Source: an uncultured Verrucomicrobiales bacterium (GTDB taxonomy: Bacteria; Verrucomicrobiota; Verrucomicrobiia; Verrucomicrobiales; Akkermansiaceae). Taken from it: a DNA stretch of 16,408 nt. Made by a program: the position numbers and the translations under genes. Shown piece by piece: positions 1-9,718 of this stretch. The stretch covers positions 1 to 16,408 of the forward strand of contig CALCWC010000066.1 of the NCBI GenBank assembly GCA_937905985.1, read 5' to 3'. How positions within the stretch are numbered: the first letter of the stretch is position 1; each line of letters begins with the position of its first letter. A model generated the notes under the pieces. It was not told the DNA's origin. It made no database searches and saw only the letters and a program-made list of their open reading frames with translations.

Positions 1-1262
1 GCGGCACGTCCAGCACCTTTCGCAGGGTGGTGTGCAGGGTCTTCTCCTTGTCGGATGAGTTTCGGAGGGTGAGGGTGCACTTCTGCTTGTTCCAGGCGGC
101 CCATCCGTAGATGTCGCCGTCCTTGCCGTTCCATGGGTTTCCGCCCACCCAGTGGATGTCGGCCAGCACATCGGCATTGCGGCGCGCCCACTTGATGCAT
201 TCCGCCAGTTCGTCCCACAGGCGGCCGTTCTCCTGGTCCATGAGGTCGGCGTCCACATAGACCTCCTGCAGTGCGGAGCCGCTGCCGAAGGAGCAGCGCA
301 TCTCCTTGATGCAATTGGCGGGCTCCCTGCTCATGACGTGTGGCGGGCCGTTCTTGGTGATGATGGTGCCGTGGACCATGATGGAGTTGATGGGGCAGAG
401 GGGCGCGCCCTCCACAAACACCTCATGCACCAGGCGGTCTCGGAAGGTGAGCCAGCGGTCGCGGTCGTCTCCCATGTTGCCCTTCTGGTTGAAGTCGTCC
501 TCCTGCCGCCACAGGGCATCTGAGAAATGGAACCAGAAGGGGCTTGGCCAGGAGCCGCAGGTGGTGTTGACAAAGAGGTTCTTGCGGGCCTTTCGCAGCT
601 CGCGGATGACGTTGATGATGCCCTCCGTGTCCTCCATCTGGCGGGGTCCCTTGGAGTGGAACCCGGGGTTGGAGAGGCCGTCGAACTTGAAGTAGCACAT
701 GTCATAGTCCCTGATCATCTGCTTGCAGCGGCCGGTGAAGGCGTTGAAGTACTCCTTGTTGGAGAACTGGAAGTTCTGGATCTGGTTTCCGGGGTGGGTA
801 TCGTTCCAGTGCTTGATGCGCATGTTGCGGCCGGTTCCGTAACCGCCCACGGGGCCGAGCCAGGTGCCGATGCCGGAGCCCTGGGCCTTGGCGGCCTCGC
901 TCACCTTGGAAAAGCCGTTCGGGAAGCCCTTGTGGAAATCCCACAGGCTGTCGAACTCGTCCCAGCCGTCGTCGATGACGAAGGCGTCCATGCTCACCCC
1001 GCGCTTGTCAAACATCTCCTTCTTCCACTTCTGCACGGTGTCCAGGGAAATCTTCTCCGTGGTGCGCTGCAGGGGATCCTTGTTGTCGTGCAGGCGGATG
1101 CCCACCTCGTACCAGTCGTTGTAATGGACGAACAGGTGGTAGGGCACGGCCCTCTCTCGCTCGCTGTATGCCAGGAAGGAGCGGCGCTGCTGCTGCGGGG
1201 CGAAGAACCCCAGCACGGAGGACACGTTCCAGGAATCCCCGGCGGGCAGGGTGGCCTTGCGC
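1..1262. repeat. direct-repeat copy A: conserved 3' part of the left glycosidase gene
   Basis: This segment aligns with 13738 to about 15000 at an almost constant offset (13734-13737). The first 55 bases are identical to the other copy. By hand, four 60-base blocks matched at 57, 58, 49 and 55 positions, about 90% overall. Both copies are in the same orientation. Confidence 0.75.
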
Positions 1263-1918
1263 TCCCAGGTACCCGTCACCGTGTTGCCGTCTTTGATTTC
1301 CATGAGCGACATGGGAGTTTCCAGGCCGATGAACACGGCATCGTCCACCACCACGCGGCCGTGGGTGGTGTTGCCGGAGATGGAGAGCGCGCCCTGCGGC
1401 TTGATGCGGTACTCCAGCGGCTGCAGGGAGACGAAGGTGGTGTCCTTTTGGGCGGTAATGTCAAACTCCTGGCGCAGGTAGTGGGAGCCGTTGCGCAGCA
1501 CGGCATGCCATTTCACGGTGAAGGAACCATCCGGTGCGGTGAAGGTGGCGGAAAGCTCCTTGCCTGCATGGTGGCGGCCCAGCTGCTCCGCCTTGGAATC
1601 AGATTTCAGCTCCTTGAGCGTGATGGCCTCCGCCTTCATTTTGCTGGCGGGCAGCACCTTGCCGCCCTCCAGGGTGATGGTGAAAAGCTCTGAGCCCGCG
1701 GCGGCCACCTCTGTGCCGTCCGCCAGTTTCAGCCCGCCGAAGGTGATGCCCTTGGCGCGCTGGTTGAAGGTGGCCGTGAACATCTTGTTGCCCAGGGTGG
1801 CGCCCTTGGCGGTCACCTCCGCCTTGGCGGAGCCGGGTTTTGCCCCGGGGAAATCCACGGTGGCCGCAGCCGCTCCGGCGGCTGCTACAAGAAGCGCTAT
1901 GCTGCGTACAAGTTTCAT
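1..1918 (-). CDS. secreted GH36-like (clan GH-D) glycosidase, 3' end outside window
   Basis: The reading frame stays open from ATG (1918-1916) to base 1, giving 639 codons. By comparison with the paralogue at 13586-16144, about 50 C-terminal residues lie outside. It begins MKLVRSIALLVAAAGAAAA, a clear signal peptide, so the product is exported. A beta-sandwich N-terminal half (about residues 20-240) is followed by a TIM-barrel catalytic domain. IDDGW (D316, D317) and YFKFDG (D413) match the substrate-binding DDGW and the KxD nucleophile motif of GH36/GH27-type retaining alpha-galactosidases and alpha-N-acetylgalactosaminidases. A likely acid/base Asp lies in the later WRQEDDF / GDDRD region, but I cannot say which one. 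It lacks the roughly 160-residue insert of the paralogue. Its exact substrate is unknown; in a mucus-associated bacterium, mucin or glycoprotein alpha-Gal/alpha-GalNAc is likely. It is divergent from the S6-like protease gene at 2084. Confidence 0.85.
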   Translation of the reverse strand, partial: MKLVRSIALLVAAAGAAAATVDFPGAKPGSAKAEVTAKGATLGNKMFTATFNQRAKGITFGGLKLADGTEVAAAGSELFTITLEGGKVLPASKMKAEAITLKELKSDSKAEQLGRHHAGKELSATFTAPDGSFTVKWHAVLRNGSHYLRQEFDITAQKDTTFVSLQPLEYRIKPQGALSISGNTTHGRVVVDDAVFIGLETPMSLMEIKDGNTVTGTWERKATLPAGDSWNVSSVLGFFAPQQQRRSFLAYSERERAVPYHLFVHYNDWYEVGIRLHDNKDPLQRTTEKISLDTVQKWKKEMFDKRGVSMDAFVIDDGWDEFDSLWDFHKGFPNGFSKVSEAAKAQGSGIGTWLGPVGGYGTGRNMRIKHWNDTHPGNQIQNFQFSNKEYFNAFTGRCKQMIRDYDMCYFKFDGLSNPGFHSKGPRQMEDTEGIINVIRELRKARKNLFVNTTCGSWPSPFWFHFSDALWRQEDDFNQKGNMGDDRDRWLTFRDRLVHEVFVEGAPLCPINSIMVHGTIITKNGPPHVMSREPANCIKEMRCSFGSGSALQEVYVDADLMDQENGRLWDELAECIKWARRNADVLADIHWVGGNPWNGKDGDIYGWAAWNKQKCTLTLRNSSDKEKTLHTTLRKVLDVP

Positions 1919-1928
1919 GATACGCGGC

Positions 1929-1956
1929 ATTGTACCAAATCCTGCCGCCTTGGCAA
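1929..1956 (-). promoter_or_regulatory. sigma70-like promoter of the left glycosidase
   Basis: On the minus strand TTGCCA (1956-1951), a 16-nt spacer and TACAAT (1934-1929) lie upstream of the glycosidase. Only 10 nt separate the -10 hexamer from ATG at 1918, so the transcript would have almost no leader. No Shine-Dalgarno sequence is visible. The same arrangement (TTGCCC, 16 nt, TAGAAT, 9 nt, ATG) precedes the paralogue at 16144, which supports the call. Confidence 0.6.
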
Positions 1957-2033
1957 CCTCATTTTTCTTGCGCCTGCCCGCGCACGCGAGGGTAATGCAT
2001 GCCAACTTTTTTTGCATGGGGGATGTTTCCTGC

Positions 2034-2062
2034 TTGACGCACGGCGGCAAAAAGGGTAAAAG
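2034..2062 (+). promoter_or_regulatory. probable promoter of the S6-like protease gene
   Basis: TTGACG (2034-2039) is followed after 17 nt by TAAAAG (2057-2062), 21 nt before ATG at 2084. This predicts a leader of roughly 14 nt with no Shine-Dalgarno motif. TAGTTT (2072-2077) is closer to the start but has no -35 at the right distance. The stretch 1957-2033 between the two divergent promoters holds a run of seven T and nothing else I can support. Confidence 0.45.
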
Positions 2063-2083
2063 CCAAGCCAATAGTTTAGTATC

Positions 2084-5000
2084 ATGAAACTCCACCTTCC
2101 GTCCTCTCTCCGAAATGCGCTGTTCGCGCTCTTTGCCGCTGCCACGGCGCAAAACGCCATGGCCTCCAGCATGAGCTCCTATGTTTCCCAAGCCGTGTAT
2201 GCCGACTTTGGCGACAACGCCGGCTTGTATTCCGTGCATGGCGTGAATGATTTGCTCTCGTTCCTGCGTGGGGAAGAGGGCGGTACTTTCATCTACTACA
2301 GCGAGGATACCGGCATTTCCGCATACAACATTCTTCAGTCGCCAGATCAGCCGCTCATCAGCTTTGAAAGCCGTCAGGACAGCGGCCCCGCGGCTGCGGT
2401 GAGCTACAACATCCTGGCCACAGTGGAGCACAACGGCGTGCAGAACCCCACCTTTACCGCCACCAAGATTGGGGACAGTAATGCCATCCATTATGCGGGC
2501 ATCGAGTACCGCAAGTCCGGCTCCACGGCAGAGAAGGCCCCGTTTGAAGAGATGAACATCTTCCGCCTGGTGCCGCAAACGGATTTCAAGATTACCCGCT
2601 TGAGCAAGATTGTCACGGATGTCTCCACCTATGATTTCAACACGAACCACGCTTCCACCTACAAGGGGGAGATGTGGTACCGCTCCGGTTCCGGTTCCAT
2701 GTACCACACTGGTGAGGATGGCCAAAACGTGCGCTGGGGCGGCGCATACTCCTACAATGTGGGCGGCCTGATGACAATCTCTGATTCCAGCGATTATCCC
2801 AACTACGGGACAATCCCCGATTACCGTGGAATCATGGACACCAGCGGTAGCGTGCTGACCACTTACCGTTGGTGGCTGCCATCAGACATAGCCGGCACAA
2901 TCAGGCAGCAGCCTTTGCCCTTTGCCATTCAGGCGGGCGACTCCGGCAGCCCCACTTGGATATACGACCCGGAAACCAAGACCTACCTTTATTCCGGTGC
3001 CATGCAGTCTGCAAACGGCTCCACCCTTTCCCAGGCGCGCTACGCTGGACAGTGGGCCAAGGACACGGAGGAGTTTTTCAACAAGGAGGTGAACCTGGAG
3101 GGACGCCAGATAGTGCGTATCGGGGCTGTTAATAGGCAGGAGCCTGATCTGGCCCGCTATGATGCCATCAACAATGTGACATCCCGCCCGTGGTCCGGCG
3201 CGGTGCTGACTGAGGGCGGAGAGGAAATCACTCGCTTCCTGGGGGTGCAGTCGGGTGTGAACACATGGGGAAACTTGAACAGCCTCAAAGACAAAGTCGA
3301 CTGGTTTAACTACGGTACCAATTACCTGACGTCGAACAATGCCGACAAGACCGAGGCCGCGAAGTTGACATATGCGGATCTTTTCTATACGGAAAACCTG
3401 CTGTTCAAGGCGCTCAACGGGGAGAACTACGATATCCGGCTGGATGCGACGGTGGATACCGGCCTGGGCTACGCCCGTTTTATGAAGGCTGAGGAAGTGG
3501 AGCATGCTTCTTTCACCGTGACCGGTCAGCAGGCGGCATTCCAGCTCAACACATCGGGTTTCATTGTTGACAAGGGGGTGGATTTGCACCTCAAGCTTAC
3601 CGGAGAGTCTGGCTTCGCCCGCGAGTGGCGCAAGATTGGCGAGGGCAACCTCTACATTGAGGGAACCGGAAACAACAACGACATCTTGCTCAACCTTGGC
3701 GGCAGCGGCACCACCTATTTGCAGCGCACGGAAGGCTATGCCGCGTACAACGTGCTGGCCAATAACGGCACCCGTGTGGTGATAGACGACACGCAGCAGA
3801 TTTACCGTGATTTCACTTTTGGTTTTGGCGGCGCCACGTTGGATATGAACGGCCAGTCCATGACATGGAACAATGGCAATGGCGCAGCCTTAGAAGGCTT
3901 CACCATCCATGCCCTCACGGACGAGGCCCGGATTACCAATGCCGCCTCTGGTACCACCACCACGCTGACCTGGACCCAGGGCGGCACGCAGGAATACCTT
4001 GGCTCTTTTGTTGATACGGTGGAAGGCGCATCGCTGCAGTTCATCTATGATGGTGGGCAGGATGGCCGCCTTGTGCTGCACAGCATCTACACAGATTTGC
4101 ACAACACTGGCAGCGGTATCACTGTGCAGAGGGGAACCCTGGCCTTGCAGGGCACGGTGACGCAGCATGCCCCGGGTTCCTCGGGGGCCCAGTTCTCCAA
4201 TGCCAAGCTTGTCAATAATGATGACTGGCATTACGCAGACATGACCACCCCGGTGACCGTGAAGAGTGGCGGCACCTTTGAACTGGGTAACCACGCCCGC
4301 CTGACTGGCACGGTGACCGTGCAGGATGGCGGCACTTTTGTGATGCGGGAAGGCGTGACCCACCAGTACGAGTATCTGGAGGGTGGCTATGAAATCAAGA
4401 ACACGGATGACTACCGCAAATTCTTCGGCTTGCACGGCGATGTGGTGCTGCAAGGTAGCAATTCAGCCATGCGGATAGAGTTCAACGAGAAGGTGGACTC
4501 CAATTTGGTGTACGGCTACAAGATTAGCGGTGAGGGCAGCCTGACAGTGAATCCGGGCGAACATGGAGGCTTGGTCACCCTCTCAGGTGACAACATGCAG
4601 CATACTGGTCATAAGATGCTTCAGTACGGCGGCATGAAGGTGACGGATGTGAAGGCTCTGGGCGATACTTCCGCAGCTGATGGCAAGTGGTATCTCACCA
4701 ATTCCGGCTACCTGGTGGTGGACCAGGCTTTTTCCGATACCACGCAAGAGGGATTGCTGGAATACATCCACAGTGATGCGGATGGCATTCTCGCTTTGAC
4801 TGCGGACACGGAAAACGAGTACGACCTGACTCACCACAAGAATCTGATTATTGGCGCCTATGGAGATGAGCCCGTCCATTACGGCAACAAGGACGCTCAG
4901 CTCACGGCTCAAGAGTACGCAGACGGTCGCGGCGGCTACTGGCACCTCGGCGGTGGCGGTGGCGAGCTGGTTGTGGAATCCATTCTATCCAATCTGGATG

Positions 5001-8000
5001 ACGGTAGATCTTGTGACCTTATCCTAGGGGCATCATACGCCAAGGGATCCGTGTATCTGAAGAACACCAACAACAGTTTCAACGGAGACGTTATTTTCCA
5101 GGGCGGCGTTTCCCTGAAATATGATGATGACCGTGCAGTGGGCGGTGCCTCGTTCCTCTTGAACTATACCAATCGCGTGGATACGCCAAACGGGGTTCAA
5201 AACATAAAGATGGAATCCAAAGGCGTTTTGCTCCTGGACCGTCAGGCTGACGCCAATCTGAACCTTACGAATTACAAGGATTTGTATCTTGGGACAAACA
5301 AGGACTCCATTTTCAAAGGCTCTATCCATGTCGCAGAGGATGCGGCCTATCGTTTCGGCGGCTCCACCGGGGTGCTCACCGTGGAGAATGCCTTGGAAGC
5401 CAATGGAAAAAACGATTTGCTCCTGGATGGGCAGACATTTAGCGGCGGAGAGATTCTGCTCAAGTCTGCCTCAGACATCAACGGCACCGTGGTGGTGCGA
5501 GGCTTTGACAAGTCCCAAGCTACCCAAGAGATCGAAGAGGTGGGCGACATCACGCTGGGGTTGGGCACCAACAACGCTATCAGCAAGACAAGCTCAGTCA
5601 CCTTGCTTCAGGGCGGCTGCATGGATCTGCATGGTACAACCCAGACTATCAACAACCTCTCTGTGGCCGTTGGCTCTTCCGTTATCGACTCCTCGGAAAA
5701 CGGGGACGGCGTGCTCAACGTATCCCTTTCAGAAAACCAGAGTTGGAACGGCAGCCTCACGGCGCGGGAAATAGTGGTGAATACCGTCAATGCGTCCAAT
5801 CAGCTTAATCTGGGAGGTTCCGCCTCATATGATACCATGCAGATAGGGAAGGGGATGACGGTTATGCTTGGCAAGGACAATGCCCTGAGCGCGTTGGGCA
5901 CTACTTACGTGCAGAGCGGCGCTGTGCTCAATACAAATGGCAAGAGCACGGAGGGAAACATCGTGGTGGAGTCCGGCGGCAAGGTGACGGCCAATGTTTC
6001 CGGCAACTCTTTTTCCGGTGTGGTGACCCTTCAGCAAGGCGGCACGATGGAGTTCAAGGAGGGTGGAAACATGACTGCAGCCTCCACCTTGGTGAGCGAT
6101 GGCGGCTCTATCACCGGCCACGCGTTCAATCTGAACGGCTATACGCTGATTCAAGGCGGCACGACCACCATTAGCGGTGATTCCCAGCGAGAGGGCGGTG
6201 TTGGAATAGGCGGTACCGTGGAAATTGCTGATGGCGCGGCCATCAAGCTCATGGAGGGATATTTCTCGATCCCCTTCATGGAAATATGGACGTGGTTTAC
6301 CATCAGCTCGGCAGAATTCAACGCGGTTCAGAAGACGGATGAAGACGGCAAACTCATAGAAAGCACCGGCAAGCTGGTGGTGCATACAAACGATTTGCGC
6401 CTCCAGGGTGAGAACCAGAATTTTGGCGGTGTCGTGGAGCTTGTGAACGGTAATCATTTCAAGACCACCCAGATATCTGCAGATAAAGGTGTGAAGAGCT
6501 TTAATAGACTGGTCATTGACACCAATGATGCGCAATTCTACCAGACAAACCAGAGGAAGGAGCACCTTGCCAGTGGCGCAGACTGGATTATCGATCATCT
6601 TGATGGCTCTACCGGCTCTCTGACCGCCTACCTAGACAACAAGCATTTTGTGCGCATTGATGGAGATGGCGATTTCAGCAAGGACTTTATCATGATGCAG
6701 GGAACCCTGCAGTTGGCTCACGAAAATGCGCTTGGCCAGGCATGTGTGAAATTGACCGACTCTGGTCGCTTGTCGTTGGGAACTTCCCAGGTTAATATCA
6801 AGGGGCTTATTTCTGATGATAGCAGCACTCTGTTGTACGCAGGATCCACCGGTGATGAGGCCACTACACAGAATGCCACCCTGCGAATCAACACGGCTGC
6901 GGATGCTTCCTATACGTTTGCCGGTGGGGTAAGCAGTTCCGATGAAAAGGCGGTAAGTTTGGTGAAGGATGGCGCAGGCAGTCAGTATTTTACCGGCAGT
7001 GCTGTTGACGTTGGTAACGTGACCGTGAATGAAGGCGTGCTCGGTTTTACGGGAGCTGCCGGCGTTAATGTTCACGGAGATGTCAACCTCAAGCAAGGAG
7101 CCAAGTTGATTGTAGGCGGTAAGCCTCTGGAAATGCGTACCGGCCAGGTGTTCCGGGTTTCGGAATTGGAGGATTCCGGTTCTGCTGCAACCTTCACGGG
7201 CAGCCTTCTGTTCTCTGGTGGCGGAATGGAATTTGCAGGGGGAGCCATTTCAACGGAAAACCCGGTGCTTGCACTTAGCGGTGCTGCCTTGCTGGCAGAA
7301 GGCGTTTCCGGGGTGTCTGTCGGTTTCTCAGATGAAGCCCGCATTGAGAATAAAACCTACACACTGGCATCAGGTGACTGGAGCAAGCTCAGTGGATCTC
7401 TGAACTCGGTTAATCTCATCTATTACAAGGCCGAGTTTGAGGCCACCAATTCCCAATTGGCCGTCACCTTTGCCGACCGCGAGGATATCCAGATATGGGA
7501 TGGTGTGACGGACAAGAGCAGTTGGACCTCGGATGAATTCGGCAAAGAGGAAAGCAGGCTCAATGAGAATATGACGGCTGTGTTCAACGATAAAGCCGCT
7601 TTTACCAATGTGTCCGTAAACTCTGAGGTGGCGGTAAAGGAGATGGTGTTCGACAACGATGCGAACAACTACGGCTTGATTGCCGGTGCCAACGCCGGAG
7701 TGACGGCGACGACCCTGCGGCAGGTGGGCGAGGGCAGCACCACGCTGATGAACGGCATTTCTGTGGAGAATGCGGCGGTGGAAGCCGGAACCCTCAGTCT
7801 GGTGCGCGGCAGCTCGGTGAAGGAGGATGTCGCAGTTGCGGAATCCGCTACACTGAACCTGGGCGTGGGCAGCTCGGTGAAGGACGTTCAGGTGGCGGAG
7901 GGCGGCACCGTGGTGGTTCGGGATTATCAGGCTGTTACCGGTGGAATTTCCGGGGATGGCACGATTCAAGTGAACTGGAGCGATACGGAGAAGCACTCCC

Positions 8001-9667
8001 TGAACTTCAAGAGCATTGGCACCCTGGAGGTGCAATCCGGTTCCGTGGATATGACCGAGCAGGGCGCGCAGATGAATATCCTGCATGTGAAGAACGGCGC
8101 TGTCTTCAGCAACGATTCCCAGGAAGAGCACTACGCACACAAGGCTATTGTGGACGAGGGCGGCAGGTTGGAGACCTCTATAGGGGATTACAAAACCTCT
8201 GGTTTGGTGTCCAACCTGGAAGGCAAGGGCACGGTGGTGTTGGTTGCCGGTAAGAATCTGGTGGACTTGGGAGATCACGCTGTCACGGGCGGCATTGTGG
8301 GCGCATCTGCCTTTACGGGAACGCTTCAGCTGGGCGACGGCAAGAACGAGTTCCGCTTCCGCTCCACCAATGTGACCGGCCTCGGCGCAGAAGCCACGAT
8401 TGTGGTGGAAGAGAAGGCCCAGTACTGGGCCGGCAACGGAGATGCCACGGTGCAAGCCAACATGGTGCTCAAGGGAGACAGTGCATCCTCCGCGGGCAGC
8501 TCGTGGAAGGGTGAGGGCTTTGGTGCCGTGCGCGGTGTGTCGAACTTCAACGGCTCCGTGACCATTGCCGGCAACGCTATGGTATCCGGCACGGCGAACA
8601 TTGCCTTCAATGCCGACATCAAGGGCGAGGGAGACAACGCCACGCTGACCTTCGGCGGCCATCACAGTAGCGAGCCCGCCCAGACCTATACCCTGGCAGA
8701 GGGGATGAAGACGGAGGGCCTGGCCAACATGGTGGTGCGCCTGAGCGGCGGCAAAACCACCACCGTGAACGTGAACAGCGAGGAAGGCCTGGCGGACAAC
8801 CTGAAGTTTGAATCGAAGGTGGCTGGCAACGGCTCGGTGAACGTGAACGCTTCCAACAGCATCCAGCGCTTGGAATCCGCGCTCGGAGATGGCGTGGTGA
8901 ACATTGCCCAGGGAAAATCCCTGGAGCTCACCAAGGGCGCGGAATACGGCGGCCAGCTCAACCTGGCGCAGGATGTGACCATAACGGCCACATCTGATGG
9001 CGTAACCCTAGTCACGGGCGGCGTGAAGTTTGCCAGCGGAGCGCCCGGTTCCGCTCTCATCACCGGTGCAGATGGCACCCGTATTGAGAACTCCATCATC
9101 GACTTGGCCGCCGGTACGCGCCTGGAAATGGCGAATGTTGTTTTGTGCACCAGTTCCCGCATCACGGATGATACCGCCGTTCTGGTGGCCAACGGGCTGA
9201 CTGTGGATGCGGACATACGCACCAACCTGCAGCCGCTCACCTATGGGGATGCCGCAGCCTCCACCGTGGATGAGCCGGCAGACATGGTGAGCTTCACCCT
9301 TTCCAATATTGACAATGTGCTCATCTATGGCAAGGATTCGGGCTTGGTGGTGCGCATGGTGGGCGACAGCGCCCAGAGCCTCAGCGGCAAGGAATGGATG
9401 CGTCTTGGCCTTGGTGAGAATGAGCTGAAGGGTCAGTTCTCGGACGGCTTGAACGTGACCCTGCAGTACGAGGATGCAACGGGGCAGCATAGCGTGCATG
9501 GCGTGTACACCTTGGAAGACGTGGAGGTGCAGGCTGCGGCCGAGGAAGCCGCCATGAATCATGAATTCGTGTACTTCCACCTCTCCGGAAACGTGCCGGA
9601 GCCCGCTACATCCACGCTCAGCCTGCTGGCCCTCGCTGCGCTTGCCGCCCGCAGGCGCCGCAAGTAA
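2084..9667 (+). CDS. surface S6 (IgA-protease-like) serine protease, beta-helix stalk, PEP-CTERM anchor
   Basis: This gene encodes 2527 residues. A signal peptide (about 1-27, AMA|S) is followed by VYADFGDNAGLYSV, which resembles the YRDFAENKG mature start of S6 proteases. The triad is visible: H116 in VEHNG, D167 in TDFKITRLSKIVTDV (S6 pattern DxxxxRLxKxVT) and S287 in AGDSGSPTWIYD. The protease domain spans about 28-345. Residues about 350-2480 are Gly/Thr/Asn-rich beta-helix with autotransporter-type repeats, for example LSGDNMQHTG near 837. The last 25 residues are a PEP-CTERM signal: NVPEPATSTLSLLALAALAA plus RRRRK. Characterised S6 proteins (IgA1 protease, SPATEs) end in a 12-strand beta-barrel; none is present here. 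The likely route is Sec export, then exosortase-type processing and surface display. The family cleaves IgA1 hinges, mucins or haemoglobin; the substrate here is unknown. A terminator follows, so it is probably monocistronic. Confidence 0.93.
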   Translation: MKLHLPSSLRNALFALFAAATAQNAMASSMSSYVSQAVYADFGDNAGLYSVHGVNDLLSFLRGEEGGTFIYYSEDTGISAYNILQSPDQPLISFESRQDSGPAAAVSYNILATVEHNGVQNPTFTATKIGDSNAIHYAGIEYRKSGSTAEKAPFEEMNIFRLVPQTDFKITRLSKIVTDVSTYDFNTNHASTYKGEMWYRSGSGSMYHTGEDGQNVRWGGAYSYNVGGLMTISDSSDYPNYGTIPDYRGIMDTSGSVLTTYRWWLPSDIAGTIRQQPLPFAIQAGDSGSPTWIYDPETKTYLYSGAMQSANGSTLSQARYAGQWAKDTEEFFNKEVNLEGRQIVRIGAVNRQEPDLARYDAINNVTSRPWSGAVLTEGGEEITRFLGVQSGVNTWGNLNSLKDKVDWFNYGTNYLTSNNADKTEAAKLTYADLFYTENLLFKALNGENYDIRLDATVDTGLGYARFMKAEEVEHASFTVTGQQAAFQLNTSGFIVDKGVDLHLKLTGESGFAREWRKIGEGNLYIEGTGNNNDILLNLGGSGTTYLQRTEGYAAYNVLANNGTRVVIDDTQQIYRDFTFGFGGATLDMNGQSMTWNNGNGAALEGFTIHALTDEARITNAASGTTTTLTWTQGGTQEYLGSFVDTVEGASLQFIYDGGQDGRLVLHSIYTDLHNTGSGITVQRGTLALQGTVTQHAPGSSGAQFSNAKLVNNDDWHYADMTTPVTVKSGGTFELGNHARLTGTVTVQDGGTFVMREGVTHQYEYLEGGYEIKNTDDYRKFFGLHGDVVLQGSNSAMRIEFNEKVDSNLVYGYKISGEGSLTVNPGEHGGLVTLSGDNMQHTGHKMLQYGGMKVTDVKALGDTSAADGKWYLTNSGYLVVDQAFSDTTQEGLLEYIHSDADGILALTADTENEYDLTHHKNLIIGAYGDEPVHYGNKDAQLTAQEYADGRGGYWHLGGGGGELVVESILSNLDDGRSCDLILGASYAKGSVYLKNTNNSFNGDVIFQGGVSLKYDDDRAVGGASFLLNYTNRVDTPNGVQNIKMESKGVLLLDRQADANLNLTNYKDLYLGTNKDSIFKGSIHVAEDAAYRFGGSTGVLTVENALEANGKNDLLLDGQTFSGGEILLKSASDINGTVVVRGFDKSQATQEIEEVGDITLGLGTNNAISKTSSVTLLQGGCMDLHGTTQTINNLSVAVGSSVIDSSENGDGVLNVSLSENQSWNGSLTAREIVVNTVNASNQLNLGGSASYDTMQIGKGMTVMLGKDNALSALGTTYVQSGAVLNTNGKSTEGNIVVESGGKVTANVSGNSFSGVVTLQQGGTMEFKEGGNMTAASTLVSDGGSITGHAFNLNGYTLIQGGTTTISGDSQREGGVGIGGTVEIADGAAIKLMEGYFSIPFMEIWTWFTISSAEFNAVQKTDEDGKLIESTGKLVVHTNDLRLQGENQNFGGVVELVNGNHFKTTQISADKGVKSFNRLVIDTNDAQFYQTNQRKEHLASGADWIIDHLDGSTGSLTAYLDNKHFVRIDGDGDFSKDFIMMQGTLQLAHENALGQACVKLTDSGRLSLGTSQVNIKGLISDDSSTLLYAGSTGDEATTQNATLRINTAADASYTFAGGVSSSDEKAVSLVKDGAGSQYFTGSAVDVGNVTVNEGVLGFTGAAGVNVHGDVNLKQGAKLIVGGKPLEMRTGQVFRVSELEDSGSAATFTGSLLFSGGGMEFAGGAISTENPVLALSGAALLAEGVSGVSVGFSDEARIENKTYTLASGDWSKLSGSLNSVNLIYYKAEFEATNSQLAVTFADREDIQIWDGVTDKSSWTSDEFGKEESRLNENMTAVFNDKAAFTNVSVNSEVAVKEMVFDNDANNYGLIAGANAGVTATTLRQVGEGSTTLMNGISVENAAVEAGTLSLVRGSSVKEDVAVAESATLNLGVGSSVKDVQVAEGGTVVVRDYQAVTGGISGDGTIQVNWSDTEKHSLNFKSIGTLEVQSGSVDMTEQGAQMNILHVKNGAVFSNDSQEEHYAHKAIVDEGGRLETSIGDYKTSGLVSNLEGKGTVVLVAGKNLVDLGDHAVTGGIVGASAFTGTLQLGDGKNEFRFRSTNVTGLGAEATIVVEEKAQYWAGNGDATVQANMVLKGDSASSAGSSWKGEGFGAVRGVSNFNGSVTIAGNAMVSGTANIAFNADIKGEGDNATLTFGGHHSSEPAQTYTLAEGMKTEGLANMVVRLSGGKTTTVNVNSEEGLADNLKFESKVAGNGSVNVNASNSIQRLESALGDGVVNIAQGKSLELTKGAEYGGQLNLAQDVTITATSDGVTLVTGGVKFASGAPGSALITGADGTRIENSIIDLAAGTRLEMANVVLCTSSRITDDTAVLVANGLTVDADIRTNLQPLTYGDAAASTVDEPADMVSFTLSNIDNVLIYGKDSGLVVRMVGDSAQSLSGKEWMRLGLGENELKGQFSDGLNVTLQYEDATGQHSVHGVYTLEDVEVQAAAEEAAMNHEFVYFHLSGNVPEPATSTLSLLALAALAARRRRK
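7801..7920 (+). repeat. tandem 20-residue repeat in the beta-helix stalk
   Basis: Two adjacent copies 60 bases apart encode LVRGSSVKEDVAVAE and LGVGSSVKDVQVAEG. The core GGCAGCTCGGTGAAGGA is identical in both copies. The pattern (Gly-Ser-Ser, Val-x-Val, Gly-Gly-Thr) is like the short rung repeats of AIDA-type adhesin passengers and marks one turn of the stalk as duplicated recently or kept similar. Confidence 0.55.
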
Positions 9668-9718
9668 TTGGGGGGAATATCGCGGAAGCCCCGACGGAGT
9701 AGCCACCAAGATTACCAT

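Noticed and set aside
527..1693. 388-codon open frame on the plus strand
   Set aside because: It is antisense to the left glycosidase and its translation repeats the low-complexity pattern of the 13496-15874 shadow frame, because both lie over the same duplicated gene.
1..1918. Left glycosidase as a pseudogene
   Set aside because: No long minus-strand frame closes inside the window, which first looked like decay. Codon-by-codon reading of the upstream part and of the left edge shows an open frame; it only runs off the edge.
7370..8665. 431-codon open frame on the minus strand inside the S6-like gene
   Set aside because: Its His- and Ala-rich translation has no recognisable motif, and no promoter or start context was seen. 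Similar shorter frames occur elsewhere opposite the same gene (2882-3589, 5825-6598, 9008-9871), which points to codon-bias shadows.
9300..9667. C-terminal autotransporter beta-barrel in the S6-like protein
   Set aside because: The region has no alternating amphipathic strands ending in a terminal aromatic residue; it ends in a PEP motif, a short hydrophobic stretch and RRRRK.
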